A stretch of 64,000 nt of DNA from Zanthoxylum bungeanum (GCA_019454045.1 SKCR01006524.1:1-64000), one strand, 5' to 3'; numbered from the stretch's first letter, positions 1-11,040 are shown. The notes: generated by a model not told the origin, from the sequence alone. Translations and numbers: made by a program.

Positions 1-1116
1 ATATGTGCTGCCAATATCTATTTAGCAATAATTGATAAAACATGATATATATTTGATGTCGATTCCACCATTCAAAGATTTTAAAATTTTTACTAACTAA
101 ACTTTCAGTAGGAAACTCGAAATTTGTAGATAAATAATTATCTAATTCAGGGTTATTAGTTGTCGTATCCCTAGCTTTTTTATTTCGTTGCAGTAACCAA
201 CGATCCCTTGCGCTAAGCCTTGTTTGAATTACCGGTTCGCTACTACTAGATTCATCTAATGTTCCTAAGTTATATCTTACAATATAATCATTAAATAACT
301 CAATTAAATCATTTCTTAATCTCACTATTATTCTTGTAATATCAATTTCATTTAATATTTCTAAATAACCATAGTAAGATTGTAAAGCACTATTCAAACT
401 TTCTAATTTAAATCTAGGATAAAAAACAACAACAATAAGATAAAGTAAATGAATTTCTCTAAAATAATTCAACCATTTTACCTTCATAGCAGTAATGGCT
501 TCGAACAAAACAATATCATTAGGATCGCTACTTTCAACATGTTCATCGAGAGTACCAACAAAATTCAAACTTTCAAGAAGAAATAAATGTGCTGTAGGAT
601 AATAAACTCCGCTAAAAATTAAAGTAGCATCATTAAAAACTTTTAAAATTTCTAAATTTTTTTCACAAATATCTCATTGACTAGGAAAAAATGTGATATT
701 TTGAACATGTTGAAAAAAAAAAACTACATAATGCATCTTTGTATTGTAATGCTTGACATAAAAGAAAATACGTTGAATTCCAACGTGTTGGAACATCTCT
801 TGAAAATTTAATCGGTTTAATACCATTTATTTTACAAAACTTGGCCCATTCTCTCCTAACTTGAGAATATGACCAAATACAATTAAATGTCGTCTTAATA
901 GGATCAATGAAAGGTGATAATAATTTCATACCATCTTGAACACATAAGTTAAAGACATGACATGTGCAACGAATATGAAAAAATCGACCCCCTAAATTTG
1001 GTTGACATATTTCTTTTAAATCATTGATGGATGCAGTATTTGCAGATGCATTATCAAATCCAATTGTTAAAAATTTATCTACTAAACCATATTCATCAAA
1101 AAATTACCTTCATCAT
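1..1116 (-). pseudogene. hAT-family transposase, C-terminal two thirds (pseudogene, runs off the left edge)
   Basis: On the minus strand this stretch translates into the central and C-terminal part of a plant hAT transposase of the BED-finger/RICESLEEPER type. Visible motifs are an acidic catalytic-core segment (TIGFDNASANTASI, about 1030-1085), a CTCHVFNLCV-like cysteine/histidine segment, and the diagnostic DVPTRWNSTY block inside an 82-codon open stretch at 681-929. Towards the left edge it reads into the hATC dimerisation region (for example NNPELDNYLS near 130-170), which the window cuts. Frame breaks and stops around 660-700 and 1080-1110 show decay. The 5' part of the same gene lies at 14728-16426, beyond the E1 insertion. 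The hAT assignment is strong; activity is very unlikely. Confidence 0.85.
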
Positions 1117-1867
1117 TGTGGGAACACAGGAACTGGGCGACGCATGCTGTCCCGGGCTCGCGGCCCGTTCGGGAGTACGGAGTAGCCACAGGGGACTAAA
1201 CCGAAGAATAATGGAGTCGCCACCCGGTGTGAACCAGGAAAATGAGATTTAAGGCCGCACTCACCCCTCGCAAGGGAAGACCTCAAACCGTTGGGTTCGG
1301 AATGGTCCCTTACTTATGCCACTTGTAATGACATGATTTATGTAATAATTTAATCAGGCTTAAGTAGCACTTATTTCCAAGAGTATCATGCTTCTAAATT
1401 CACAGGTAAAAAATAAAACTTATGCATACATTTCACATATATCTCACATCTAAGAACACATGCTTGAAAATACCTCAAAGTAACAACGAACATACAACTT
1501 CATTCAGCATATCATATTCATGAAAAACACTAGCATACATGTGAGCACTTTTCCAAGTGATACGTGGAATTGTATCCCAAGTACAGACCGCATTACCGTC
1601 CATTCGGAATCGGCTACGGAATTTATGTCTGGGTTTCCATCCGATATATCACAAGAAATAATACTCCAAAGTCATCATGGCATAGGTATATGAATCGTAA
1701 TGCATTAAATCAAGACTAAGGCAAATGACGCAACTAATGGAATAAACATGCTTTTCATTATTATGTGCACAAAGATAAGAATGACTATGTGTGGTTCCAT
1801 AAAAAAAAAATCACCTAAGAAACAATTATACATGGCATGTGATGAATATGTCTCAGTTCAGTGTGTT

Positions 1868-2195
1868 CACGTTCGTGTAGCGTTCGTAAACGCGTTCGAA
1901 CGGTAAACAGAAGGTTCGCGTTCGAATGGCGTTTGATAACGCGTTCGAACGGAAATGAAACAGAATGCTCACGTTCGTATGTCGTTTGTTAACGCGTTCG
2001 AACGGAAATGAAACAGAATGCTCACGTTCGTATGGCGTTTGTTAACGCGTTCGAACGGAAATGAAACAGAATGCTCACGTTCGTATGGCGTTCGTGAACG
2101 CGTTCGAACAGAAATGAGACCTGATGCATGATAAGGCAAAATGCATACGCGTTCGAGTTGCGTTCGTAAACGCGTTCGAACGGGAACAGACCTGA
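1868..2195. repeat. 53-bp tandem repeat built around the palindrome CGTTCGAACG
   Basis: CGTTCGAACG begins at 1893, 1942, 1995 and 2048, with a one-base variant at 2101 and another copy at 2173. The spacing is 53 bp in the regular part. Each unit also carries a CGTTCGTATGGCGTTTG-like half and a GGAAATGAAACAGAATGCT tail. A shorter, eroded copy of the array is in the other LTR at about 12825-13080. Confidence 0.9.
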
Positions 2196-2235
2196 TGCAT
2201 GAAATGGGACGCGATACATAAACAACAAAATAAAG

Positions 2236-2880
2236 GGGCGCGGCGAAGTACTGCCGTAAAGGTGGACTTTTGGGGCTCTTGGTCTCTCAAAGAGAGGACC
2301 TTTAGACCAACATACTAAGCCCATGCGCGTCACATCACAACACATGAAATAAAGACAATAAAAGTGTAGGACTTCGTATGCCCAATTGAACGTACATTCA
2401 ACCCAAACACACTTCGTCCAGCGCGGCGAAGTAGTGTCACAAAGGTGGACTTTTAGGCTCTTCGTCTCTCAAATAGAGGACCTTTGGACTAACTCACTAA
2501 GCCCATGCGCTCGATCGCATCATACATACAAAATAAAGCCAATCATATCAAAACCAAGTATGGCCGTTTGAACACATCTTACATCCAATCCGAACACACA
2601 TCAACCGGCGCGGCAAAGCATCGTGGTAAATGGTTTTAACCCCTCCCCATAAGGGATCTTTCATTCCACTTACTAAGCCCATGCGCTTGATTGAACCATG
2701 CATAAAAAGATAAAGACAATCATATCAAACTAAGTATGCCCGATTGAACGTATCTTGCATCCAACCGAAATCACATCAACCGGCGCGGCAAAGCATCGTG
2801 GTAAAGGGCTTTAGCCCCTCCCCATAGGGGATCTTTCATTCCACTTACTAAGCCCATGCGCTCGATTGAATCATGCATAA
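2236..2880. repeat. Degenerate ~170-bp tandem repeats in the E1 LTR
   Basis: About four diverged copies share a GGCGCGGC(G/A)AAG core, a GGGGCTCTT- or CCCCTCCCCAT-type middle, and an ACTAAGCCCATGCGC tail followed by CATACA/CATGCATAAA. Copies begin near 2236, 2410, 2608 and 2780. The same block recurs in the 5' LTR at about 13125-13770. Confidence 0.75.
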
Positions 2881-4494
2881 ATAAACAACATACAGAATTC
2901 AAGTGACGAAAAATAAATAAACAAAAGCAACACAAAACAAAAGAGGGTGCCGTTTACTCAAGCGGTACGTGGAGTTGTGTCCCGAGTACAGATCATATTA
3001 CCGTCCATTCGGAATCGGCTATGAAATTTATGTCCGGGTTTCCATCCGATATACCGCGAGAGTTGACACGTCTCTCATTTTATTCCACAGCCACAACATA
3101 CTACATCTCATAATTTATGCATATTTATTTACTCAAAGGCCACAACATGCAACACGACAATCACACAAGCAATATTTAAGAAATAATACAAAAGCGAGTG
3201 TGAAAGATACCCTCAGGTCTAACCTTTTAGCCAACTTTCAGGCTTGCGTTTCACGGATGTCGGAAGGGTACAGCTCCTCAACTTCTCCGGTTCACTGGTT
3301 TAGCGTCCTAGCTTACTGCTTGGCTGTTTGGACTCCGTTCTGCTACTGTTCGGCCTCTGTTTTGCTGCTCACTGTTCAGGTTACCTGTTTTGACGTTTCC
3401 ACGGATTGTTCCGAGTTTTTGCGTGGGTTCTTAGTGCAGTTGTGTGTGATTATTTTAAGATTATGAATGCAGTCTTTATGTTACTGTTTTTAAGGTTTTT
3501 TAGGGACTGTATGGGGCTGTGATTTTCGGCACTTGTGAGGACTGTTTTGGGGCTATATTTTTCGGTGATCTAAGGTGTTTATGGGGGTGTAATTTTCGGT
3601 AATGTGTGGAGGCTTAGGGGGCTGCTATTTTCGGTTATGGAGTGGAGAAGATTAGTGAGGTTTATGGACGTGTATGGCTGATTGGTTGTGAATGTGCTTT
3701 TAATGTGAAGGCTTGAGGTTATTTCCTTTTCTCTTGTGATTTGTGTGAGTTGTAAGTATATTATGTGTATGAGCTAGGGGTTGGAAATTCTTTTCTTCTT
3801 TTTTCTTGTAGGGGCGTGAACTAGCTAAGAATGGGAGGGCTTTGGTTAGAGGTTGTTTATATAGAGAAGGGCTAGGGCTTCACCTTGTCTCACAAGGAAG
3901 GGATTTGGTGCATTAAAAAGAGATATGATTTGGTGTTGGACAAGGAAATGATTAGATTGAGGGGGGACAAATCTTGGCTAGAATAGGAAGTCAATATCTT
4001 TAAATTGGTTATGATTGATTTTAATTAGGCATGACATCTTTTTAATTTAGTATGTGATTTGTTTGGTTAGGAAGTTAATATATTTGATTTATCTTTATTA
4101 TGTATGATTATATTTTATGTTTTATTTAATAGGTAAATGATTTAAATATTTTATTTAATGTTTAATGTTTAATTTAATTAAATTGGGATGTGTTTTATGG
4201 GCTTTGGGGAGCTAAATGGGCTGAGGTGCGAGGCTAGCAGCAAAACCAGAAACACCGACGCCGTTCGAACGCCAATTCGAACGCTACACGAACGTCCGCA
4301 ATCTGCCTGACGTTCGAACGAAGTAACGAACGCAGCACTAACGAAGACAGTGAGCTTGTGACATGATCTTGATGACGTACTTATTTCGAATTTCCCCTTC
4401 GACCTCCGTTTCCCGCAATATCCTTAGCTAAAAAGGTAGTGCCTCCAACTGAGACTCATCATCGGGTTTCACATGCGAAAATACAATGCCTACA

Positions 4495-4512
4495 GTCTCC
4501 CCCACTTTGATG
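4495..4512 (-). other. E1 polypurine tract
   Basis: Read on the minus strand, the bases next to the 3' LTR are AAAGTGGGGGAGAC. This is a purine run in the position expected for the plus-strand primer of an LTR retrotransposon. Confidence 0.75.
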
Positions 4513-4589
4513 GGACTTGTGCAGTGTGTGACTTTGAACAATCCTATCAAAGTTATGCAATGCATTTCACTTACCTGGCTCGGCTGCTG

Positions 4590-5060
4590 CCTCGAGCTGA
4601 GTTGGTGCTGTAGCGGACCTCGATCCTGGGACGCGTCCCAATAATTGCAACCGACAACTGGGGCACCTCGACCCAATACCGTTGACTATAGGGACCTCGC
4701 CCTCGAACTGATGATGTAGTGGGTACCTCGACCCTGAGCACCTCGACCCGGAACTACAACTGACAACGGGGGCACCTCGACCCTGGGCACCTCGACCCAA
4801 CACCGCTGACTATAGGGACCTCGCACTCGAACTGATGATGTAGTGGGTACCTCAACCCTGGGCACCTCGACCCGGAACTACAACTGACAACGGGGGCACC
4901 TCGACCCTGGGCACCTCGACCCAACACCGTGACTATAGGGTCCTCACCCTCGAACTGATGATGTAGTGGGTACCTCGACCCTGGGCACCTCGACCCGACA
5001 CCGCTGACTATAGGGACCTCGCCCTCGAACTGACATGATATGGGCTTCGCCCCCAAGCTG
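4590..5060. repeat. ~124-bp tandem repeats between E1 integrase and 3' LTR
   Basis: The unit contains GACTATAGGGACCTCGCCCTCGAACTGATGATGTAGTGGG and repeated GGCACCTCGACCC modules (the first is 40 bases long and is cited here only by position: 4684-4723, with GACTATAGGG as its key start). Copies of the GACTATAGGG module begin near 4684, 4808, 4931 and 5006, so two units are about 124 bp and the last is shortened. Tandem repeats at this place are typical of Ogre/Tat elements. Confidence 0.85.
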
Positions 5061-5279
5061 ATATAGGCCTCGCCCCCTTAAGACTCATCCCAAAACTGAA
5101 ATTGCGCTGACGCTGCTTGGCTCATTTCTGCCGCTTTCTCCTTTCTTCGAACCTGCGAACACAAAACGAAAACAAACACGAAGAGAATGCAATGTTACGT
5201 GTATGCATGAATGATTTTCTTATTCCGTTGGGTTAGGTCTTCTGCTAATTCCTGTGGTGACCGCTCGGTCTTCTCTCCC

Positions 5280-6560
5280 TCAGGCAAAGTATTGCTTCAA
5301 TCTGTCTACGTTGATCGGCTCGGTGAACTCGTTCCCCTCCAAGTCTGATAGCTTCACTGCTCCATTTCCCATTACCTTCTGCACTATGTAAGGTCCTTCC
5401 CAGTTTGGTCTGAATTTTCCTTTCGGATCTGTCGTCGACGGCCTCGACTGCTTAAGTACCAAATCACCCTTTCTGATCTTGGAATGCTCGGGCTAGTCTC
5501 TTCTGATACAACTGCATGTGATACAAAGACTTCGTTCTCTTCTCATCCAATAGTGCTAACTGATCAAACCTCTGTGCGGCCCAATCCTGTTCCGGTAATT
5601 CTGCCTCTGTCAATACCCTCATAGACTGTATCTCCACTTCTACCGGCAATACTGCTTCCATTCCATAGACCAAAGAGTAAGGTGTGGCCCCTGTTGCTGT
5701 TCTTACTGATGTTCTGTACCCCCACAGAGCATATGGTAGTTTCTCGGCCCAATCTCTGCAATTTTCTGTCATCTTGGCTAAAATTGTCTTTATAGTCTTG
5801 TTGGCTGCCTCAACTGCCCCATTTGCCTGCGGCCTGTACGGTGATGACTTGTGGTGGCCTATCCCATACCTCTGTAACATTGCTTTCGTCTCTCCTTGAA
5901 ACTGGACCCGTTGTCTGTCACTACATGATGCGGCATACCATACCGACAAATGAGGTTCCGAGCTATAAACTTTGCCATTTGCCATGCTGTTTTGCTGTAA
6001 CATTGCGGAATGATTCGGCTTCCACCCACTTCGAGAAGTAATCTACTGCCACTACTATGAAGCGATGCCCATTTGACGCATTCGGTCGAATTTCTCCAAT
6101 CATATCAGTTCCCCATGCTGAGAACGGCCACGGCTCTGACAGCCCGTGTAACTTCGTGTGCGGTAAGTGATTCAAATTACCATGTGCTTGACAATCATGA
6201 CAGTGCTTTACCATCTTCGCGCAGTCTGTTTCCATGGTTGACCAATAAAAACCTTGTCTCACTATCTTGCGGGACAGATTCAACCCGTTCATGTGCGGAC
6301 CACATACCCCGGCGTGTATTTCTTCCATTACATGCTGAGCTTCTTTTTCTCAAACACTTCAACTGAATACCGTTTGCCTGCCTCTTGTACAGTTCCCCTT
6401 TCAAAATCACATACTGGGAAGCCAACTTCTGAATGGCTATTCTGTCTTTTCTGCCTGCCCCTTCCGGGAGTTCACCATGTTCCAGATACCTCTGAATGTC
6501 ATAATACCAAGGTTTACCGTCGTCGACCTCAACTCCAGAATTCTTTCTATCTCATAAACA
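5280..6560 (-). pseudogene. E1 integrase domain (frameshifted)
   Basis: This is the last domain of the E1 polyprotein; it inserts element cDNA into the chromosome. From N to C it shows an H2C2 zinc-binding segment (HAGVCGPH ... KHCHDCQAH, near 6190-6310), the core with WGTDMIGEI and DYFSKWVEAE, the HKSSPYRPQANGAVEAANKT block carrying the catalytic Glu (about 5800-5850), and a C-terminal segment with FRPNWEGPYIV ending at the stop at 5280. The domain is spread over at least three frames (5280-5462, 5464-6003, 5963-6328 and 6195-6425), so the copy is inactive. Downstream come the 124-bp repeats and the polypurine tract. Confidence 0.9.
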
Positions 6561-6597
6561 GGTCTGCTCGCTGTTGTCAGTATCAATGGTCTCATCA

Positions 6598-7000
6598 CTA
6601 ACTTTTCTGGATTTCCCAAGTTGCTGCAAGTGTAGCCAATGCATCTGCCATCTGATTCTCTTCTCTCGGTAAGTGCTGAAACTTACACTCGGGGATAACC
6701 TGTGCCAACTTTCTGAGGTGAAAAAGGTAAGGTTTCAACCGTTCTTCTTTCAATTCCCATTCTCCTCGCATCTGCTGGACTACCAACATAGAATCTCCGT
6801 AGACTTCCACACTCCCGGCCTTCAAGGCTATCAATGCTGTCAAACCAAAAGCACATGCTTCATACTCGGCCATGTTGTTAGTCACTCTGAATGTCAACCT
6901 CTTGGCCAAAGGCAAAGTCTCCCATCGGGGGTCACTATCACGATTCCAATTCCGGCTCCCTTGTAATTCACTGCTCCGTCGAAATACATCTTCCATCTCT
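6598..7000 (-). pseudogene. E1 second (additional) RNase H domain
   Basis: This is a plant-type RNase HI fold separate from the RNase H that follows RT. The four acidic positions are visible: YFDGA at the N-terminus (in a shifted frame, about 6972-6995), NNMAEYEA, YGDSMLVV and QMADALATLA. The open stretch is 132 codons, about the length of an RNase H domain. Possession of this extra domain between RT-RNase H and integrase is a hallmark of the Tat/Ogre lineage. One frameshift separates the first acidic motif from the rest. The product would help degrade the RNA strand during reverse transcription. Confidence 0.88.
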
Positions 7001-8425
7001 GAACTGTTATTGCTTGGATCTCTTCATCTGGAAATTCAAACTTATACTGATCCCCCTCAACAGGTTGCATTCCAGAAACTCTGCTACTGCTCGCCCTTTG
7101 ATCACTTTGGAGGTGAGATACTCAATGTCAAACTCTGTCAGCAATACCAACCATCTGCCCAATTTTCCCACTAGTGAAGGCACCGAATGAAGATACTTCA
7201 GAGGATTCTCCTTGCCACTACCTGGATCTTGTATGACTGGAAATAATGCCGCAATTTTCTGGAAGCCCATACCACTGCAAGACAGATCTTCTCAACTTCT
7301 TGATACCGAGCCTCATAGGGAGCATCTTCTTACTCAGATAGTAAACTGCATGTTCTACCACTGTCTCATCTGCCTGTACCATCATTGCCCCCAGTGCTTC
7401 TGATTCTATAGCAAATACAATATCAAAAAGGTCTGCTCGGCTCAGAGGTTTCAATACATGAGGCTTTACCAAGTACTCTCTGATCTTGTCGAAGGCTGTC
7501 TGACACTGTTCATTCCATCTCACTGGCTGATCTTTTCTCAACAGTTTGAAGATAGGCTCACATACTGATGTCAACTTGGCAATGAACCGACTGATGTACT
7601 GAATCTTTCCCAAGAATGCTCTGACTTCTTTTTCTGTCTTCGGTGCAGGCATTTCTGTGATTGCCTTGATCTTCTCGGAGTCTACCTCTATTCCGCCCAT
7701 TCCCACTGTATGACCAAGCAATTTCCCTGATGTCACCCCCAAACACACATTTCTTGGGATTAAGCCGCAGGTTATATCTGTCAACTCTCTGAAGGAACCT
7801 TTCCAGTGCTTCAATATGCCCAACTCTTGTCTCTGATTTCACCATCATGTCATCCACATACACCTCAATCTCTTTGTGCATCAAGTCATGGAAAAGTGTA
7901 GTGGCCATCCGCTGATAAGTAGCCCCCGCATTCTTAAGCCCAAACGGCATACCTTGTAACAATAAGTACCCCACTCAGTAACAAATGCAGTCTTGTGTTT
8001 GTCTTCCTCAGCCATGAGAACCTGATTGTAACCTGAAAACCCATCTGCAAATGAATACATAGCAGATAAAGCCGCACTATCAACCAGAACATCTATATGC
8101 GGCAGAGGAAAATCATCTTTCGGACAAGCCTTGTTGAGATCTCTGTAGTCTACACACATTCTGACCTTCCCATCTTTCTTGGCACCGGCACTATATTAGC
8201 CAACCACTCGGATATTTTACTACTTCCAGGAACCCCACATCTATCTGTTTCTTAACTTCCTCTCTGACTTTCTCAGCCCATTCTGGTCTCATCCGTCGGA
8301 GTTTCTGTTTTACTGGCCTCATATTCGGATAAGTTGGTATTGTGTGTGGGCAATGTTTCTGTCTACCCCAGGCATGTCCTCATAGGACCAAGCAAACACT
8401 TTGGCATATCTGACCAACACTTCTT
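7001..8425 (-). pseudogene. E1 reverse transcriptase and first RNase H (frameshifted)
   Basis: RT begins with a PVKQKLRRMRPEWAEKV-type entry segment (8220-8330), then CVDYRDLNKACPKDDFPLPHID (about 8100-8160, 22 residues in the family, recognised here by its DYRDLNKACPKD core), MPFGLKNAGATYQRM, and the catalytic EVYVDDMMVKS near 7840-7865. The thumb/connection (AFLGKIQYISRFIAKL) leads into the RT-linked RNase H (7007-7560). Frames change at about 7900, 7750 and 7250, so no single product can be made. The YVDD box itself is intact. It lies between the G-patch-like linker upstream and the second RNase H downstream. Confidence 0.9.
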
Positions 8426-9112
8426 CTAGTTTCTCCCTCTCTTCGGAGGTAATTCACTTGCAATCAGAATTTCCTTGGGGTTCTCAAGTGTACCCAAGTT
8501 AAATGCAGTAGTTCTGGCCGAACTGATATCAAATATGCTTGATTCGTGCAGAGTAAATGGAAATGACTCAGGCAAGTAAGCAAAAGAAATGTCTTTATTA
8601 TTGGATAATGCGGAAGTACATTCAAACAAATCAGGAAGGTAAATGTCTTCATCATCTATAGACACTTCTTCCTCTGCAATCAGATCTTCCTCAGGCTTTT
8701 CGTCCTCTCCCAGAGTCAGGCTCTCCAACTTCATCAATTCTTCTTCCCAATTCTCTGCTTCCACAGCTTCTTTAATCAGCGGTTTCTCACCCAACAAATC
8801 CTGGAAGATCTCAAATCCAGGTACCACAATCCCATTAACTTCCACAGGTTCAGGCTCCCCTTGATATCCTGAAGCTTTCACAAAACATTCCATCAGTTTC
8901 AGGCCCTTTTTCTTGACCTTTGGCTTTTCTTCATCAGACTTGTACCCCAAACCCTTCCGAGTAGTCTGTCCTCTGAAATCTGGTAATTTTGAACCCTTAC
9001 CCGGCTCAAACTTCATTTTCTCCATAATCCTAGCCACCCTAGGATCCACCCACTCCTCAAAAGTAACTGACACCTGAAACCTCGTGAAAGGTTGTATCTC
9101 CAAGGCAGCCAC
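8426..9112 (-). CDS. E1 polyprotein linker between protease and RT, with a G-patch-like motif
   Basis: This is a 228-codon open stretch directly after the protease (9-bp gap, different frame). Near its N-terminus is a glycine-rich motif, MEKMKFEPGKGSKL followed by GQTTRKGLGY, which resembles the G-patch-like segment found in many plant Tat/Ogre polyproteins. The rest is acidic and low in complexity (EEELMKLESLTLGEDEKPEED) with no recognised fold. In known Ogre elements an intron lies in this interval; I do not see a convincing splice pair here. The frame change relative to the protease is probably decay. No enzymatic role is assigned. Confidence 0.6.
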   Translation of the reverse strand: MAALEIQPFTRFQVSVTFEEWVDPRVARIMEKMKFEPGKGSKLPDFRGQTTRKGLGYKSDEEKPKVKKKGLKLMECFVKASGYQGEPEPVEVNGIVVPGFEIFQDLLGEKPLIKEAVEAENWEEELMKLESLTLGEDEKPEEDLIAEEEVSIDDEDIYLPDLFECTSALSNNKDISFAYLPESFPFTLHESSIFDISSARTTAFNLGTLENPKEILIASELPPKRGRN

Positions 9113-9120
9113 GGCATTAT

Positions 9121-9659
9121 CTACTCAGCCCGGATAGTAACAACTTCTCCCTCATACGGGAACTTGATCATCTGATGCAAAGTGGAAGGCACGCCCCCAA
9201 GTTTGTGAAACCAAGGCCTTCCCAACAATAAGGCAAAAGTGGCTGGGATGTCCAGCACTGTAAACTCGACTTCATCTTCAATAGGGCCTACCTTGACCAT
9301 AGCCACAAAGGTACCCTCAACTCCCCTTTTACTGTCATCATAAGCCTTAATAGTCATACTGGAGGGGTCCAAGTCTGTTGCTTTCATACCCAATCTCGCC
9401 AGAATTTTCAGCGGGCACACATTGATGGACGAACCGTCATCCACCATCACACATGAAGTTTTCTTGCCCCTCACTTCGGCCCTGATAAATAGAGGCCTAT
9501 TATGATTTCTCCCCTCCGGCGGGAGTTCATCCTCAGAAAAAGATATCTGCAAAGCTTCTTTCTGAACTGACCCAACAAACATTGCAGGGTTGGCGTCTTT
9601 GGTACCACAATTTTGCTCAAGGCCTCAACCATGGCCTGCCTATGCTCTCCGAGAAGCAC
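9121..9659 (-). pseudogene. E1 aspartic protease
   Basis: This is a retropepsin-type domain that would cleave the polyprotein. The active-site loop reads VMVDDGSSINVCP (D-D-G in place of the usual D-[ST]-G, though D-N-G is common in this lineage). It is preceded by ISFSEDELPPEGRNHNRPLF and followed by TFALLLGRPWFH and VPSTLHQMIKFP, all characteristic of Tat/Ogre proteases. The main open stretch is 9121-9582. The preceding ~75 bases (EHRQAMVEALSKIVVPK) are in another frame, implying two opposite-sign indels at the gag-protease junction. The gag frame and the main protease frame are the same, which fits an ancestral single gag-pro reading frame. Confidence 0.88.
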
Positions 9660-11040
9660 ATAACAGTTCCCAGATACTCACTTGTGCTCTAGTCTTCCTC
9701 AATTGCCTCAGCACTATATCCCCCTCAGTATTTTCTGCAGTCTCAACCACTTCCCTACCATCTGTCAAAACTTCCTTACCCTTTTCTGCCATATCATTGT
9801 AAAAGCGACCGCTACGCGTCATTCCCCTTACTTCTTCCTCATCACTGCTAGAGAAATCAAGCCAAAAGCTTTTCCCCTGCTCTGTCTCATCTTCACTAGT
9901 ACTATCCCAGATTCCAAGGCAAAAGGCTTGAGGGTGGAAGGATTTTAGGACAAGGTCTTCTGGGAGGCCAGAATTGATCATATAGGCTGGTGGTGGTACG
10001 GCGCGGTAATTTGGTAAGGGGTTTCTGTGTGTGTCAGGCTTTTCTATTTCTGGGTCAGGTATTTTCTTGGAGTCTATCAGGTCTTGGATTTCATGGCGGA
10101 GTCGGGCGCAATTGTCAGTGTCATGGCCCTTTTGTTGGTGAAAGTGACAGTAAAGGTTTAGGTTATAATGTGATGGTAGGGGATTGGGTAATGGTTTGGC
10201 TTCCAAGGGTTTTAAGAGCCCTTGCCTCTTCAGTTTCTCTAGCACCTTGGACAGGGGCCTTCCCAAGTTGGAAAACTGTCGGTTCCGGATAGCGGCAATC
10301 TCAGCAGAAACGGGCTTTGTTCCCGATGTTCCCCCAATGGGCCTCCTGTTCAGACCATAGAATTTTCTATTCTCGGCCTCTTCTTCCTCAATGTCCATGA
10401 CAGTTTCCCTCAACTGCCGAAAATCAGTAATCATGGAGGTCATTCTCCTCAGCTTCCCATAGATGGAGGGTTTGGTGCCCTTGATGATCATTTTAATCCG
10501 GTCCTTCTCCGAGGGCCTAGTCTGCATCTTTAATAACTGACCCCTCCACCGGTCCACATACTCCTTAAAACTCTCCTCCGCTTTCTGCTTAACATTCTCC
10601 AGATCACGGAGGGACAGATCGATCTCTAAGTCAGTGACATACTGCTTCAGGAAAGCATCAGCTAACTCCTTCCAATCTTCCTTCACTTTCTTCTCCAAAC
10701 TGTGGTACCACACCACGGGAGCTCCTTCAAACGACATCCCGAACATTTTCTGCACTTGGCGCTGAGATAAGCCAACTGAACTCATGACTGATACAAATTG
10801 TCGGAGATGCACCCTTGGATCCCCATTCCCGTTAAACTTAGCCATATCAGGCATCTTGAACTGTGCCGGCAACTGTTCCTCGAAAGTCAGTGTGTCATAA
10901 TCCAGCAAATCCTCATTCTTACCCCTCATCTTGCGGGTAACCGACTCAACCTGATCCCGAAGTTTCTGTAACTCTGCCTGAGACCCAGATACTCTGCCTG
11001 CTGCATACTCTGCCATATCATCATCAAAAGGGGGTATCAT
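9640..11040 (-). CDS. gag: E1 gag (capsid/nucleocapsid), 466 aa
   Basis: This is the longest intact frame of E1. Residues 1-50 are a charged coiled-coil-like leader. Residues about 69-230 match the plant retrotransposon gag fold (FNGNGDPRVHLRQF, GAPVVWYHSLE, EESFKEYVDRWRGQLL, KDRIKMIIKGTKPSIYGKL). A zinc knuckle of C-x2-H-x4-H-x4-C type (C298, H301, H306, C311) follows. The acidic C-terminus ends with RKTRAQVSIWELL, the conserved lead-in to the protease. The stop at 9640 is probably a decay frameshift, because the protease resumes in the same frame. The first ATG at 11040 fits the family start, though I cannot exclude an upstream one. Gag would package element RNA in the cytoplasm. Confidence 0.88.
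   Translation of the reverse strand: MIPPFDDDMAEYAAGRVSGSQAELQKLRDQVESVTRKMRGKNEDLLDYDTLTFEEQLPAQFKMPDMAKFNGNGDPRVHLRQFVSVMSSVGLSQRQVQKMFGMSFEGAPVVWYHSLEKKVKEDWKELADAFLKQYVTDLEIDLSLRDLENVKQKAEESFKEYVDRWRGQLLKMQTRPSEKDRIKMIIKGTKPSIYGKLRRMTSMITDFRQLRETVMDIEEEEAENRKFYGLNRRPIGGTSGTKPVSAEIAAIRNRQFSNLGRPLSKVLEKLKRQGLLKPLEAKPLPNPLPSHYNLNLYCHFHQQKGHDTDNCARLRHEIQDLIDSKKIPDPEIEKPDTHRNPLPNYRAVPPPAYMINSGLPEDLVLKSFHPQAFCLGIWDSTSEDETEQGKSFWLDFSSSDEEEVRGMTRSGRFYNDMAEKGKEVLTDGREVVETAENTEGDIVLRQLRKTRAQVSIWELLCASRRA

Larger units (their letters stand above)
1117..4494 (-). repeat. E1 3' LTR (3378 bp)
   Basis: This repeat matches 12373-14727 from TGTGGGAACACAGG to AATGCCTACA. It is about 1 kb longer than its partner because the partner has two internal deletions (see the 5' LTR). 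It holds the 53-bp TTCGAA array at about 1868-2195, a roughly 170-bp degenerate repeat block at 2236-2880, a G/T-rich segment at 3470-4170 absent from the other LTR, and more CGTTCGAACG palindromes near 4262-4320. Confidence 0.93.

Noticed and set aside
2969..3466. 165-codon open frame, with a close copy at 13838-14323
   Set aside because: It lies in the E1 LTR on the strand opposite to the element. It is duplicated only because the LTR is. There is no domain, and the copies differ by a frameshift and an early stop.
4428..5056. Open frames across the region after E1 integrase
   Set aside because: They come from the ~124-bp tandem repeats; the peptides (GSRCPGSRYPLHH type) are repeat-derived.
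5684..7403. Several plus-strand open frames of 60-115 codons
   Set aside because: They are antisense shadows of the E1 integrase, RNase H and RT, which are recognisable on the minus strand.
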